A program made the translations under genes and the position numbers. This document shows positions 10,214 through 21,476 of a stretch of 64,000 nt of DNA, in pieces. Below the pieces are notes generated by a model that was not told where the DNA came from, made no database searches, and saw only the letters and a list, made by a program, of their open reading frames with translations. Each line of letters begins with the position of its first letter. The first letter of the stretch is position 1. The DNA is from Pestalotiopsis fici W106-1 (taxonomy: Eukaryota; Ascomycota; Sordariomycetes; Amphisphaeriales; Sporocadaceae), in NCBI RefSeq assembly GCF_000516985.1, contig NW_006917091.1:120285-184284 (forward strand), written 5' to 3'.

Positions 10214-13200
10214 GGCGAGGGATGTGCTAACAGGCACGAGTAATGGGCGGAGAAATGAAGTTTTTCGCAAATTTCAATGGATACGAGAATTTGTATTGCG
10301 CGCAACAACTGTTGAGGGAGTTTTCAAGCTGGAGAAGGCGCGAATGCGAAATGCGAATGAAATGAAATCCGATGTCCGCAGGCAAGCAGGCAACTTAGCC
10401 GGAGCGTTAGTTGGCTCGGCGAAAGAATATCAAGTTCGTGGCAAGACCGCGGGGCGACAAATACAGATCTTGCGCGTCGGTGGAGTAGCTACGATGCGTG
10501 TTTTGGGAATTGAGCAGCTGTCGGGTGTAGCGCTCCAGAAGATGATGGCTCAAACCTGATAAAGGACTGAGCAGAGGATTGCTTGTTGCAAGGAAATGCG
10601 TGATGACAGAAAGTCTTGGGTGGACCAAGGCTAACCCAGCCGCTCCAGTGGGCGGGAGGCGACGCGCGTAGGAGAATGGTTAGTCCGCGCGCCGCGTTTA
10701 GGTAATCACAGCACCTACCCAAATGGAGCTTACCTACCAGCCACAAACTGCCCGTGATTCTATCCCCTTCCGGAACTCGCGAGATGGCATCAGTTCAGCC
10801 ACACCTCTTTGCTTTTCTTGATGACCAATTGCTCGCGCGTTTTTGATTATGGGACAATGTTTGGCAACATGTGCTTGTTCTGATTCATACCTTTGTCATT
10901 TCGGTACAGTTTCAAGTCACGGGAGTGCAGGATCCATCATCGTGCCAGAGCCATGGGCGGTCAAATCATGTGATGTGACTGTCATGAATTACAAGCTGTC
11001 TGAAATCGTATGGAATCTGAATTGATTGATGTACACACGGCAACTCACGTATGAATTGAGGGTATCGCCACTTGGCGCCAAAAAATTGATCAGCTTCCAG
11101 CGCTGTGTAATACACCCACTCTCCTTTTGTCTCTGTGCCATGTGTGTTACCACGGATCAGGCGGTTAATGATTTTGCTTTTTCTCCTGGCGGAGTGACTT
11201 TTGTGAAAGCTTGCAAATGGCAAAGAGCCGCAAGGTCCAACTGATATTTAGAGTTTAGAGTAACCGGTACTCCGTGCGACTTCCCATGAACAACATTCGA
11301 ACGACGAACGTATTGGGAAGTTTGCAGCTCGAGTCTTGATATGTGTCTGGCATGCTCATGCCTCCTCTTGGTATATATTTATCCCATGCAAAGCTGCTGC
11401 CTCTCGTACTGCGACGTCCTCTTATGCCGGCTTGACCGTTGGTGCTGCTTGAGAATACCTTAATCTACACAAGGCGCCTAACGTACGTAGCTGTTGTGCC
11501 TTTTGCCAGTCCGGCATCATATTAATGCATCACAAACAGGTAGCACCCCAGCTCGGGTTCCAGAACCGGCTTCAGCAGCTGCAGACTCAGCTCTCCTCTA
11601 TACGGGACTACATATTACCAGGCGGCTGGGCGACGGCTACAATCTGTCTCGGCAGAGTACAGAGTACATGTACTTTGGAAAGCTGGCCATTGATGACGGT
11701 CGTGTGTCAAAGAGGATAGGTGCGAAAGAATGTGCCGGTACTCTTGCATGACAACAACCTATCGAGGAGCAAATAGCCTGATGCGCTGCGACCGCCCAGA
11801 TGGCCACATAGGAAGGGAAGCAATCCTAATAGCGACAGCTGGTATACATGTAGGAGTGGGCTCTGGCCATCGCTAAAAGGCGGTCTTGCATAGTAGGTCT
11901 CACTTCCTTCAGCCTCCCAACCCTCCACATTCATCCACCATTACACAACACTACTGTAGGTAGGATTACAGGTAGGTAGTGATAGGTAGGTTGGTAGGTT
12001 GGTAGGTAGGGCAGTTCGAGACGAAAAGTCAATAGGTGTGTTCACTTACTCATGAGTTGCATTTTCAGTGGCTGTTCCATTTTCCATGCTGTCATTGACC
12101 AAAGCTCCCGTTGCTTCCCTCCCTTCAACCCCGCAATTTTGTTTGGCCTTGCCCTTTTATCCCAGGGGCAAACATTCAAGCTGATAACCACAGCATTCAA
12201 AGCAGGTCACTACAAAGTACAGGGGGGCAAGGGAAACAAGAAACAAGCAATAGCCTGGACGATTTCGTTTTTTCTTATTCTTTTTTTTTTTTTTCCTCCA
12301 GGGTCCAGGTCCATCTCATATCGAGTTCCATGGTTATCTCGCAAATTGCCGACCGCCTAATTGCAGCCAGCATTAGCATTCCTCAGGAAGCAGCACCGCC
12401 TTTTTCCAACCGTTGAATTTCTCCATCAACTTCAAGGCTTGGTGTGCTTGGCCTCTTTCGCGCTCTCCACTTGCTTTGCTCCGTCACTTTTACGGTTGCT
12501 GAATGCACTCGACTGCCGGGTTCGTCTTCCCCAGGCAAGGAACATTGTCCCATTCCGCCAAATTTCGCCCTGCATAATCCGCAATTCCCAACCAACACGC
12601 GACAGCGACTTGCACAGCAATTACTCGAGCAGGAAGACTACTACCACTTCTACTTCTACTGCGTACTACCTATCATTATTAAGGTAGATGAATTCAATCG
12701 AACAAAGTACCTTAAATAGAAGGCAACCTTAAAATCAAGCTTACCCCCCACATATACCAACCCATTCTATTCGCCCCCCGATTGGCGTCGTCTCTCTGTC
12801 TGGCTGCCAACTCACAAACGCCGGTGCCTTCGTCTACTCTGTCCCAGCGGCCCCACGTAACGTTGCTGCTGCTGCGCGGCCGTATGCGGCTGTGAATGAA
12901 GGGGTTGCACTTGGGGCAACTACCTTAGCTATACGACCCTTTTCCCTGCAAGCTTTCTCATACAAAGACTTGCTTCCCTTCTTGTGCTTTCATCAGGGAA
13001 AGAATCCTTAATATTCTTCCTTCGTTTTTCATTTATTACATATTTCAAAAATAAAAGGTCAAAACGACCTTCTTCTCGCTGCTGCTGTCAAGGCCACCCT
13101 CAGATACCTCGCATCCTTCTTGTCGATCATCATTCGGAAAAGAAGTGGGCCCTCGTAATCTGGTGTAGACCGACTTTATTAAGATCGGTCCTGTTTGGCC

Positions 13201-13295
13201 TTTCAAAGAGCCGGCCTACCTATCTACCTACCTCTGCATCGTCAAACCTCCACCAGCGCCAGTGCTCACGGTCCTCACTCATCATCATTATTATT
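10214..13295. other. Long intergenic region with pyrimidine-rich leader of the GH20 gene
   Basis: About 3 kb between divergent genes (NAB2 on minus, GH20 on plus). No recognisable coding gene. It contains a TAGG-type tandem tract (11957-12010), a run of 15-16 T near 12280-12295 and several CCTACC/TACCTA clusters, including near 13215-13235 just before the GH20 start. The frame of the GH20 protein stays open upstream to 12984, but the encoded residues do not resemble a protein and the signal peptide begins at 13296. Confidence 0.5.
11957..12010. repeat. TAGG/TTGG tandem microsatellite
   Basis: An imperfect tandem of TAGG and TTGG units covers about 54 bp in the upstream region of the GH20 gene. 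Related units (CCTACC, TACCTACC) recur near 13215 and 15690. The sequence shows the repeat directly; any regulatory role is unknown. Confidence 0.8.
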
Positions 13296-15194
13296 ATGAT
13301 GAGGTCTCTCAAAATCGTCTCGGCGGTGCTCGCTGCCGCGGTGCCAACCTTTGCCGTGTGGCCAGCACCAGAGAGTATTAGTACAGGTGACCAGACTTTG
13401 TGGATAGATCATAGTATCCAAGTCACCTATAATGGAGGAATAGTACGCTGGTCTTCTTTGTCTCACCCTTCTTGTCATTACGGCGTGATCGATACTAATT
13501 TGGGCCGGCCCGTTCCGCAGCTTCCATGGGGCGATGATTCTGCAAGTAATGCACTGATGCAGAAGAATTCCACTTTCTCTAGCCAGGATGTTGTACTAGG
13601 AGGTGTGTGTCGGACTTTGGATGCTATCCTGTATCAAGGCTTCATACCTTGGAAACTCTATGCACGGAACGCTGTTTATGAGACGCAACCCAACGCAACC
13701 CAAGGAAAGACGCTCATCACTGAGCTGGAGATCACCCAGACTGGGACAGACAACTCAAGCACGTGGAAGCCTGTAGGCGGTAGTGTTGACGAGTCATACA
13801 GTCTGTCTGTTGATCTGCAAGGCTGTGCCAAGATTGAGGCTGTCTCTGCAGTAGGCATCCTCCGAGCTCTGGAAACCTTTACACAGTTCTTCTACAAGCA
13901 TACAGATGGCAGCATTTACACCAAGCTTGCCCCTATTGACATTCAGGATGCGCCAAAGTTTCCTCACAGAGGTATTCTTTTTGACGTGGCTAGGGACTAT
14001 ATGCCAGTCCAAGCCATTCTCCGAACGATTGATGGCATGAGTCAGAACAAGCTAAACAGACTTCACCTTCACGTCACCGACTCCCAGTCATGGCCTTTGG
14101 AGATCCCGGCTATCCCAGAGCTGACCGAGAATGGCGCATATGCTCCTGTAGCCATCTACTCGACCAAGGATATTGACTATATCCAGAGATATGCCGTCTT
14201 GCGAGGCGTCGAGGTTATCCTTGAGATTGATACCCCCGGCCACATTGGCATTGTCGCCGAGTCTTTCCCCGACCTCATCACTGGCTGGGGTGCCGCTCCT
14301 TGGACTAGCTACTGTGCCGAGCCTCCCTGCGGTCAGTTCCGTCTGAACGAGTCCAAGGTTGACGATTTCCTCGACACGCTGATGGATGATTTGCTGCCCC
14401 GAGTTTCTCCATACAGCGCGTATTTCCACACTGGAGGCGACGAGGTCAACTTTAATGTCTATAACCTGGACCCTACAGTGGCCACAAATGACTCGTCAGT
14501 CATTGTCCCGCTGCTGCAAAAGTTTACCGACAAGAACCACGAGCGTGTCAGGAAGGCTGGTCTGATTCCCTTTGTTTGGGAAGAGATTCCTTCAAGCTAC
14601 AATGTCACCATTGGCGATGATGTAGTGGTACAGAGCTGGCTCGGCAACGATGCCATCTCCAAGCTCACGAGTGACGGCCATCAAGTCATTGACAGCAACT
14701 ACAACTTTTGGGTGGGTATTGAGTAATTATACCATGATCAATATCCTTGCTAATAATGAAAACAGTACCTTGATTGTGGACGTGGCCAATTCCTCAACTT
14801 TGAGAATGGCGAGGCTTTTGACACATACTACCCCTTCAACGACTGGTGTGGCCCGACCAAGAGCTGGCAACTCATCTACAGCCACAACCCTGTCGCGAAT
14901 CTGACAGATGAGCAAGCCAAGCTCGTGCTTGGCGGCGAGGCTGCCGTATGGAGTGAGCTGATCGACGAGCAGAACCTCGACAGCTTGATCTGGCCGCGAG
15001 CCAGCGCCATGGGTGAGGTGCTCTGGAGTGGACGGCTGACCGCCTCGGGAGAGAACCGCAGCGCCATTGAGGCGGCTCCTAGGCTGTGGGATATCAGAGA
15101 ACGCATGGTTGCAAGAGGTATCGGCGCCTCGCCAGTGCAGATGCAGTTCTGCACACAAGGTGGCAATGGGTCGACCTGCAGCTGGCCGGTGTAA
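13296..15194 (+). CDS. Secreted beta-N-acetylhexosaminidase, glycoside hydrolase family 20
   Basis: Releases terminal N-acetylhexosamine from chitin oligomers and related glycans. Exons 13296-14711 and 14766-15194 encode 614 aa; the 54-nt intron is GT-AG in phase 0 between NYNFW and YLDCGRGQ, a family-conserved stretch. A signal peptide (MMRSLKIVSAVLAAAVPTFA) is followed at once by VWPAPESIS, the typical mature start. The catalytic motif HTGGDEVN gives the Asp-Glu pair at residues 382-383. Other family features are RGILFDVARDYMPV, LHLHVTDSQSWPLEIP, EIDTPGHIG and WPRASAMGEVLWSG. Several N-glycosylation sequons are present. The start was set at the first of two adjacent ATGs at the signal peptide; the in-frame ATG at 12984 would bury it. 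Cell-wall remodelling or nutrient scavenging is the likely role. Confidence 0.96.
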
Positions 15195-17788
15195 CGAACG
15201 GCGGAATTTTAGCAGTCGCGGAAATGGTCCTTGTTGCTAGTAATGCTTAATCATGTCCAATTGTCCCAATTCCTTATGCCATCTTTTGACAATCAGAGCG
15301 TAGGGGTGTTTTGTGTACACCTAAGTCGCAGTACCTTTTATTGCTTCCGACGGCAGTGTAAAAACTCATCACCCAACAATCTTTCTCGATACAAGGTGAA
15401 TCTTTGAGTGTTGCGATGCGGCTCTAATCCCCATGACTACTATTAGTTTGGATGAAATACCAGAAATCCACATACTAGATACTGAAGTAGAGCGTCTGGC
15501 TGAGTACTCGACATCTTCAAGGGTTTCCGCAGGATGCATGACTCTACCTTGTCTATTAATAGAAGCCCCATGAGCACAGAAGCATAAATGGAGGGAATGA
15601 TGCCTTCAAAGACGGATTTGATGGATGCCTGCATAGATTCCTGGAGGTCTGTTGTCTGATGCATACGCCTACCTTAACTCTATCCGAGACTACCTACCTA
15701 TTGATCGGTCATTCGCAGCCTACCGAAATGGCTGCCAAGACGGGTTCAACAGCGATTGGATGTACGTACTGCTGAAAACGACTGAATATTCAGCCCAAGG
15801 ATAAAGGGAAACGTCTCCACACTCACGAGAAGAGATGCATGGCACCGGCACGCGCAACAAGGTTGGGACTTGGCATCAAGTGCGTCCCTTAGCACACAGA
15901 GTCTCTTTTATGTACTTTTGGTGTCGTAGTGTACTCCCTCGACTCTCGGTAATGGGAATTCAATGATTGTGAGGGGTAAATTTGAATCATGCGCAAGCTG
16001 ATCTCGGCGATCGGTTCGTGTACAAAAACAAGAACATGAGCACCTCGGCAGTGGCCGCAGAGCAAGTAAAGAGGTGGGTGTGTGTGCACACCTTTACCCC
16101 GCGATTGATCTGCGTAACTTTGCAGATCTTTCTTTAATGATACTATGTACTGTTGCTACTTTACGGCTACGGATCAGTAAGCCAGCTCTTCTCCCCAGAG
16201 ATGGAGATTGAACCTCATGGAGTATTCTAACAACTCACATGGAATAATATAAAAGAAGAAAACAAAAGTCTCCCCCAATTCCCATGCTAGGAACTGCTTC
16301 ATGGGCAATAAGAGACCCGTTGTTAAACCCGACCAGGGCGCATCGCCTTGTTGCTAGGCCGGATGGGGAATGCGGTTCGGCTTCCCGATTGACGCCGTTG
16401 GAAACCTCGAAAGGAATCCCCAGATCTTGCATACATATCCAACCATCCTGTTGAGTGGGAAACCAAGTCCAGCTGGGCGTATAATAGAGGTAGGCAAGCT
16501 TGCCAACAGAAAAGAGACCCGAAATAAGAGATTGAAGTGAAACAGAGAGAGTATATGGTTATGGAGTGACAAAAGTTCAATTGGAGGTAACAGTCCGACT
16601 TTCAACCTTTCAATATCGCCCAAGGTAGTATCTCAAACTGCACGTCGGGACTGAGCGAATCAAGAAAGCAGCACCAGGCCAGCATAACTCGTACTTACTT
16701 GAGGCATGCCCCCTTCTAACAGGACAAAGGCGCATCCAAATGCACCTCGGCACGCAATCTGTCAATACTCTTCCTTATTTGATCATTCTTCTAAAAGCAA
16801 CAGCTTCTGCTGGGACCCGTCTTGACCTCCCCCAGCAGGGGGGGTTCACAATCAGTCCCCAATGACAGCTCCTTGGTTGCCAATGAATCTCCCCTCAATC
16901 ACGATCAGATCAAGAGAGCCGAACGCCCAGTCCATGACGACCCCTGGGCTTTTGAATAAAATGGATCCCGACCCTGACATGTGCATCATGACCTGGGAGA
17001 ATGCATCCGAGGGTCCCCAATTCCCAATCACTCAGTCTTGTCAAGTCTATCCTCCCCCAGCTTTCGGGTCGGGACCCACGAACTGTCCGAATTATTAGCA
17101 CCTTTCGTCTACGCGCCGCGCGCCGCCATAGAGAGCAAAAGAGCAAAAGAACAATTCAGAGTAAAAGGGTATTCTTATGCTCGGACCCAAGGGACTCTCG
17201 CTTGATGTGGGAATTAATCTATGCAAGGCCAGACTATCATTTGTCAGTCGACTGCGACTAGCTACGAATCTGTTTAGACCTGTGCCTTCTTCTTTCCTCA
17301 GTTTAACATACAAAACCCCCCTCCGCCGCTTGGGGTAAAGTGACATTTGTGCAGGACTAGTTTTTCTCTCTTTCCACTCCGATTCGCGATCGACACCCGA
17401 AACCCGAAGCCATAGTCACAATTTCGCACGTTCCATGTCGACAGTTTCGAGTGTCGCATGCGCATGCTTGAATTACCTATGAGCTGGAGGCGCACTCACA
17501 GCCGTTGAACGTGCTGCTCATTGTTGTACGACGCTTTTATATAACTTTCAGCTTTGCCCGACCTCTTGTTCAACACTAGACCTTGGGGTGCGCTATACCA
17601 ATTGATCACCCCATGCTGTAATTCTGAGTCCAGAGCGATTGTTGTTATTGTCAACCATTTCATGAAGAATCAGTACCCGTGAAACTGGACAACCTCAATC
17701 AAGAGTTTACTACTTCTCTATAAACGTTTCCATCTAATCACCAGTCACCTCTGGAAGTCGACCCAGGAATCTGCGCACCTACGTCAAC
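15195..17788. other. Intergenic region before the P450 gene
   Basis: About 2.6 kb without a recognised gene. It holds the GH20 3' region and the P450 promoter. Three copies of CCTCGG or its complement CCGAGG occur at 16043-16048, 16745-16750 and 17007-17012; this hexamer is the core bound by the fungal fatty-acid regulators FarA/FarB, but three copies are only moderately above chance for this length. Confidence 0.45.
17538..17544 (+). promoter_or_regulatory. Possible TATA box of the P450 gene
   Basis: TATATAA lies about 245 bp upstream of the P450 start codon, followed by a pyrimidine-containing stretch. Position and sequence fit a TATA element with a 5' leader of roughly 200 nt. No transcript start is known. 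Confidence 0.35.
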
Positions 17789-19511
17789 ATGGGCCTCACT
17801 GAACTCATCTTTGAGAATGTCTCCTTCAAGGGGCTGCTGGTCTTTCTCAGCGTCAGTTATGTTCTATACAGGATAGCCACTTCATTTGAGAAGAGGCAAC
17901 GTCTACGGCGTCTAGCAGGTGCCCCTGCGCCCAAGATCAAGGCGAGATTGCCTTGGGGTAAGTCTAGCCCCTTCTGAGGCATCCAGCATGTATCAATTAT
18001 CTGACGAATACCGCAGGCCTTGATATTGTAAAGAGACAGGTGAAGGCCACCATGAGTCACAAGAATCTCGAATCTTGGTATACTCTGTTTAAGGATGTCC
18101 CTGGAATGACCGCCGAAGGCAAGATCATTGGTCGGCGGCTCATCTTCACCTCGGACCCCGAGAACATCAAGGCTATCTTGGCATCACAGTTTGGTGACTA
18201 CGGCAAGGGCGAGCCTTTCCATCGCGAGTGGTCTGAATTCCTCGGCGACAGTATCTTTGTCACCGACGGAGACAAGTGGCACGCCAGCAGGCAGCTGATT
18301 CGACCGCAATTCGTCCGGGAGCGCATCAGTGACTTGGACTGCTTCGAATCGCATCTCGACACGCTTTTTCGAGCCATTGCCAATGGTCAGGCGCTCAACG
18401 GGGCGGACCAAAAGGTCGACATTGAGGCTGGCAACGGCAAGACTGTCGAGATTAGTGACTTGTTCTTTAGATATACTCTCGACGTCGCCACGGACTTTTT
18501 ACTAGGCCTGGATGTTCAGTCTCTCACGTGAGTGCTTCAAATACTGTGCAAGCAACTTGAATCCAGTTGACTAATGGATGCCTTTACAGGACACCGCGTC
18601 AAGAGTTTGCCGACGCGTTCAATGAAGTACAAAGGGTCCAGAGTATTCGTGCTCGCGCTGGTCCGCTGCAGTCTTGGATACCGCTCAAGTCCTTCCGCGC
18701 CGGTCTCAAGGTCATCAACAAGCTTTGCGAGACCTACATTGATCGCGCTCTGCAGCTGAGTCCCGAGGAGCTCGCCACCAGGACCAAGTCCGATAATGGG
18801 TACACCTTTTTGCACGAGCTCGCACTCTTCACCCGGGACCGCAAGGTGATTCGCGACCAGCTCGTCGCCGTGCTCCTGGCCGGGCGCGACACGACGGCCT
18901 CGACGCTCTCGTGGACCATTTACGAGCTCAGCCGCCACCCCGAGTGCGTGCGCAAGCTGCGCGACGAGATCATCCACCAGGTCGGCCTCGAGCGCAAGCC
19001 CACGTACCACGACCTCAAGAACATGAAGTACCTGCAAAACGTCATGAACGAGACCATGCGGCTGTACCCCGTGGTGCCCTTCAACGTGCGCCTGGCCCTC
19101 CAGGACACGACGCTCCCGCGCGGCGGCGGCCCCGACGGATCCCAGCCCATTCCCATCCTCAAGGACACGCCCATTGGCTACAGCACCCTCGTCATGCAGC
19201 GCGACCCGGCCTTTTACCCCCCGCCCAGCGAAAAGTTTGCCCACTACCTCGAGTACAGCCCCGAGCGCTGGTTCCACTGGCAGCCCAAGCCCTGGCAGTA
19301 CGTGCCCTTCAACGGCGGGCCGCGCATCTGCATTGGCCAGCAGTTCGCCCTCACTGAGATGGGCTATGTGCTCACGCGCCTGTTTCAGAGGTTTGAGAGG
19401 GTCGAGAGCTTCATGCACGAGGTCGACGGCGGCCAGCCTACCCTCAAGGCCGAGATTGTGCTCCAGCCGGGCGATGGTGTCAAGGTTGCTTTTTGGCAGG
19501 CAAGGAAATAG
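17789..19511 (+). CDS. Cytochrome P450 monooxygenase, CYP52-clan-like (alkane/fatty-acid hydroxylase type)
   Basis: Exons 17789-17957, 18017-18527 and 18590-19511 give 533 aa; both introns (59 and 62 nt) are GT-AG. A hydrophobic N-terminal anchor at about residues 11-28 is followed by a basic stretch (KRQRLRR), fitting an ER membrane enzyme. The I-helix motif AGRDTTAS, the ExxR motif in NETMRLYPVVPFNVR, the PERW motif and the haem-binding loop FNGGPRICIGQQFA (Cys474) are all intact. The segments FLGDSIFVTDGDKWHASRQLIRPQF and NVRLALQDTTLP resemble CYP52-clan enzymes that hydroxylate n-alkanes or fatty acids at the chain end. The exact CYP family cannot be fixed by eye. Exon 3 is markedly GC-rich, as often in highly expressed fungal genes. 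Confidence 0.92.
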
Positions 19512-21371
19512 GAAGGGGGCCAGGGCTTGTAGCAATTTATATGAGATAATGACCGTGACTCAAACAAAGTATTTGTTATGAAAGAAATTGATGATTTCAA
19601 TAACCCTTCACCTCTACGAGCAGGCCATGGCCCATGTATGCTACGACTATAAACAGAATTGAGCATGGCCTCCGATAAATGACGGAAGATTCTTGGCGGA
19701 TTCTGTATTTATGAAGCAGGCAGTGTAATATTATTGACGTCCAAGCAATACGAATGTGATTCGTGGGTCGGACGGGAACCAGGAAAGATCGAAGCAATGT
19801 GTTTTGATGATCATAAGCCACGAAAGGTTTGGATCGAGTTGCTGCTGGCCTTGATCGCGACAACTCATGTCAGTAGAAATTGCTTTCATCTGATGGCGTG
19901 CTGTTATTTAGAACCTGTGAATCGTAATTGCACATTCAGGAGCACACATATGGACCCATGAGATGGATGGTGGAATATAGAGTAATCACAAGTTTCTGCT
20001 CCGTCATGTTTATAGGGCCAAAAATGCAATTTGGCCCTTGGAGTTGAGAATAGCGATAACGAGAGGCTTTTTCACTAGGGAAATGATTACATCTATATCA
20101 AAGTCACGATGACCGGAGAAATCATTTGCAGATTCAACCGGCAAATTCTCACTTGGATATTGAAAGATTTGATAATCCATTGACTATTTTATTCCTTTCT
20201 AAGTATAGAAAATCGTAAACTGAAAGAAAAAGAAAAAGAGATAAATCTTGAGGCTATATATGCATGTGGTAAGTCATGCCAGTAAAGGTCACTGCACTAT
20301 CGATTCATGGTAAATTCGAACCTACGCACAATCTGCATTTTCAACGAGACATGATGGCCAATCGTTATTGCTGGATGTATCTGGTCAGTCTTAACTAATC
20401 TTGTTATCATTCAAAAAGCTGTATGCAAAAGCGCATAACACCCCGTCTTATGATATTGCGTTTCTTCTTTCTTCACTATGCAGTTATTTACAAAGAACTT
20501 GATTTGATACAGGATGTCTATGGTTGATTATTCTGATTATTCCAGTCGATGACTTGTTGTGCCCAAACACAGGCCGCAGAGAAGCTGACCCTCGTTTGAA
20601 AGGAAGCATTCTGAAGATGCACAAACGGGAGAGTATATGCTACTTTGTTTGCAGATCCTTCTACATATAACCTTGACACTGGTTGTTGGAAATTGAAGAC
20701 TACTCTAATTAAGCGGCACCATGTATTCGATGACGCCACGCTTGAGAGGGCAAATGACAACCTGCAGATACATGACAACTTATTGTGACGCATACATACA
20801 TACATACTAGTCGTTGATCTTTATAAGAGGATGACTATCGATGATCCGCCAAAGGGGGCATACAGACGATGTCATTTTGCCGTTGATGCGTATATCATTG
20901 AAACGGTATCTCTAATGGCACTTGATTAGAACGACGGCTTGTCAAATACGGTGGGAATTCTCGCAGCTTCATTCAATCTTGACAATGATTATAATGCCGA
21001 CACTGAAACCTGTGCGCAAAGGAGTATATCTCACGAATCAGCTGCTGTCATCTTGTTGTTATACCGAGGTTTGAGAGAAGTAGTCGTTTATGCACAAGTA
21101 TTCGGTCTATTAATTTGACCTTTCGGGAACATGTAACCACTTTAGCGGACCAACACGTGTGTAAGTGTCACCACTCACTTTGGGTGGCCCCGGCTGCTAA
21201 ATTGACTTGAACTAGTGCTATCCACTAAGCAATCCAACCCACTGTGAAGTTTTGCCCATCTTTCTTTCAGTGTTGCCGCGAAGATGCCCCAGAGGAATGC
21301 TTAGCTGGGGTGAGAATGTCAATCTGCGTGTCATAGGTTTGCATAAGCCGCATTCTCTCATCAACAACCAA
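19512..21371. other. Intergenic region, AT-rich, no recognised gene
   Basis: About 1.9 kb between the P450 stop and the tRNA gene. Open frames are short and carry no recognisable domain. A short CATA tract lies near 20793-20807. Nothing else was seen. Confidence 0.45.
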
Positions 21372-21464
21372 TCCGAATTGGTGTAACGGTCAACATTTCG
21401 CGTTTTCAGAATTTCATCGATTCTCAAATCCGCGGAGCTCGGGGTTCGATTCCCCGATTCGGAG
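21372..21464 (+). tRNA. tRNA-Glu(UUC) with a 21-nt intron
   Basis: The sequence folds as a standard cloverleaf. The acceptor stem TCCGAAT pairs perfectly with ATTCGGA, with G as discriminator base. The anticodon stem TCGCG pairs with CGCGG (one T-G pair), and the T stem CGGGG pairs with CCCCG around loop TTCGATT. Anticodon TTC lies at 21405-21407. A 21-nt intron (21409-21429) follows A37, the canonical eukaryotic position 37/38. The internal A box starts at 21379 and the B box GGTTCGATTCC is at 21443-21453. The mature tRNA is 72 nt before CCA addition. Confidence 0.95.
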
Positions 21465-21470
21465 ATTCTC

Positions 21471-21476
21471 TTTTTT
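21471..21476 (+). terminator. RNA polymerase III terminator of the tRNA gene
   Basis: A run of six T begins seven bases after the discriminator base of the tRNA-Glu gene, with a second T run a few bases further on. This is the usual Pol III stop signal. Confidence 0.85.

Noticed and set aside
12984..13295. Upstream in-frame ATG extending the GH20 protein by 104 residues
   Set aside because: It would place the signal peptide inside the protein, and the extra residues look like translated leader sequence.
18537..19535. 332-codon open frame on the minus strand opposite the P450 last exon
   Set aside because: It is antisense to a GC-rich exon with strong P450 motifs; long antisense frames are expected there, and the translation has no domain.
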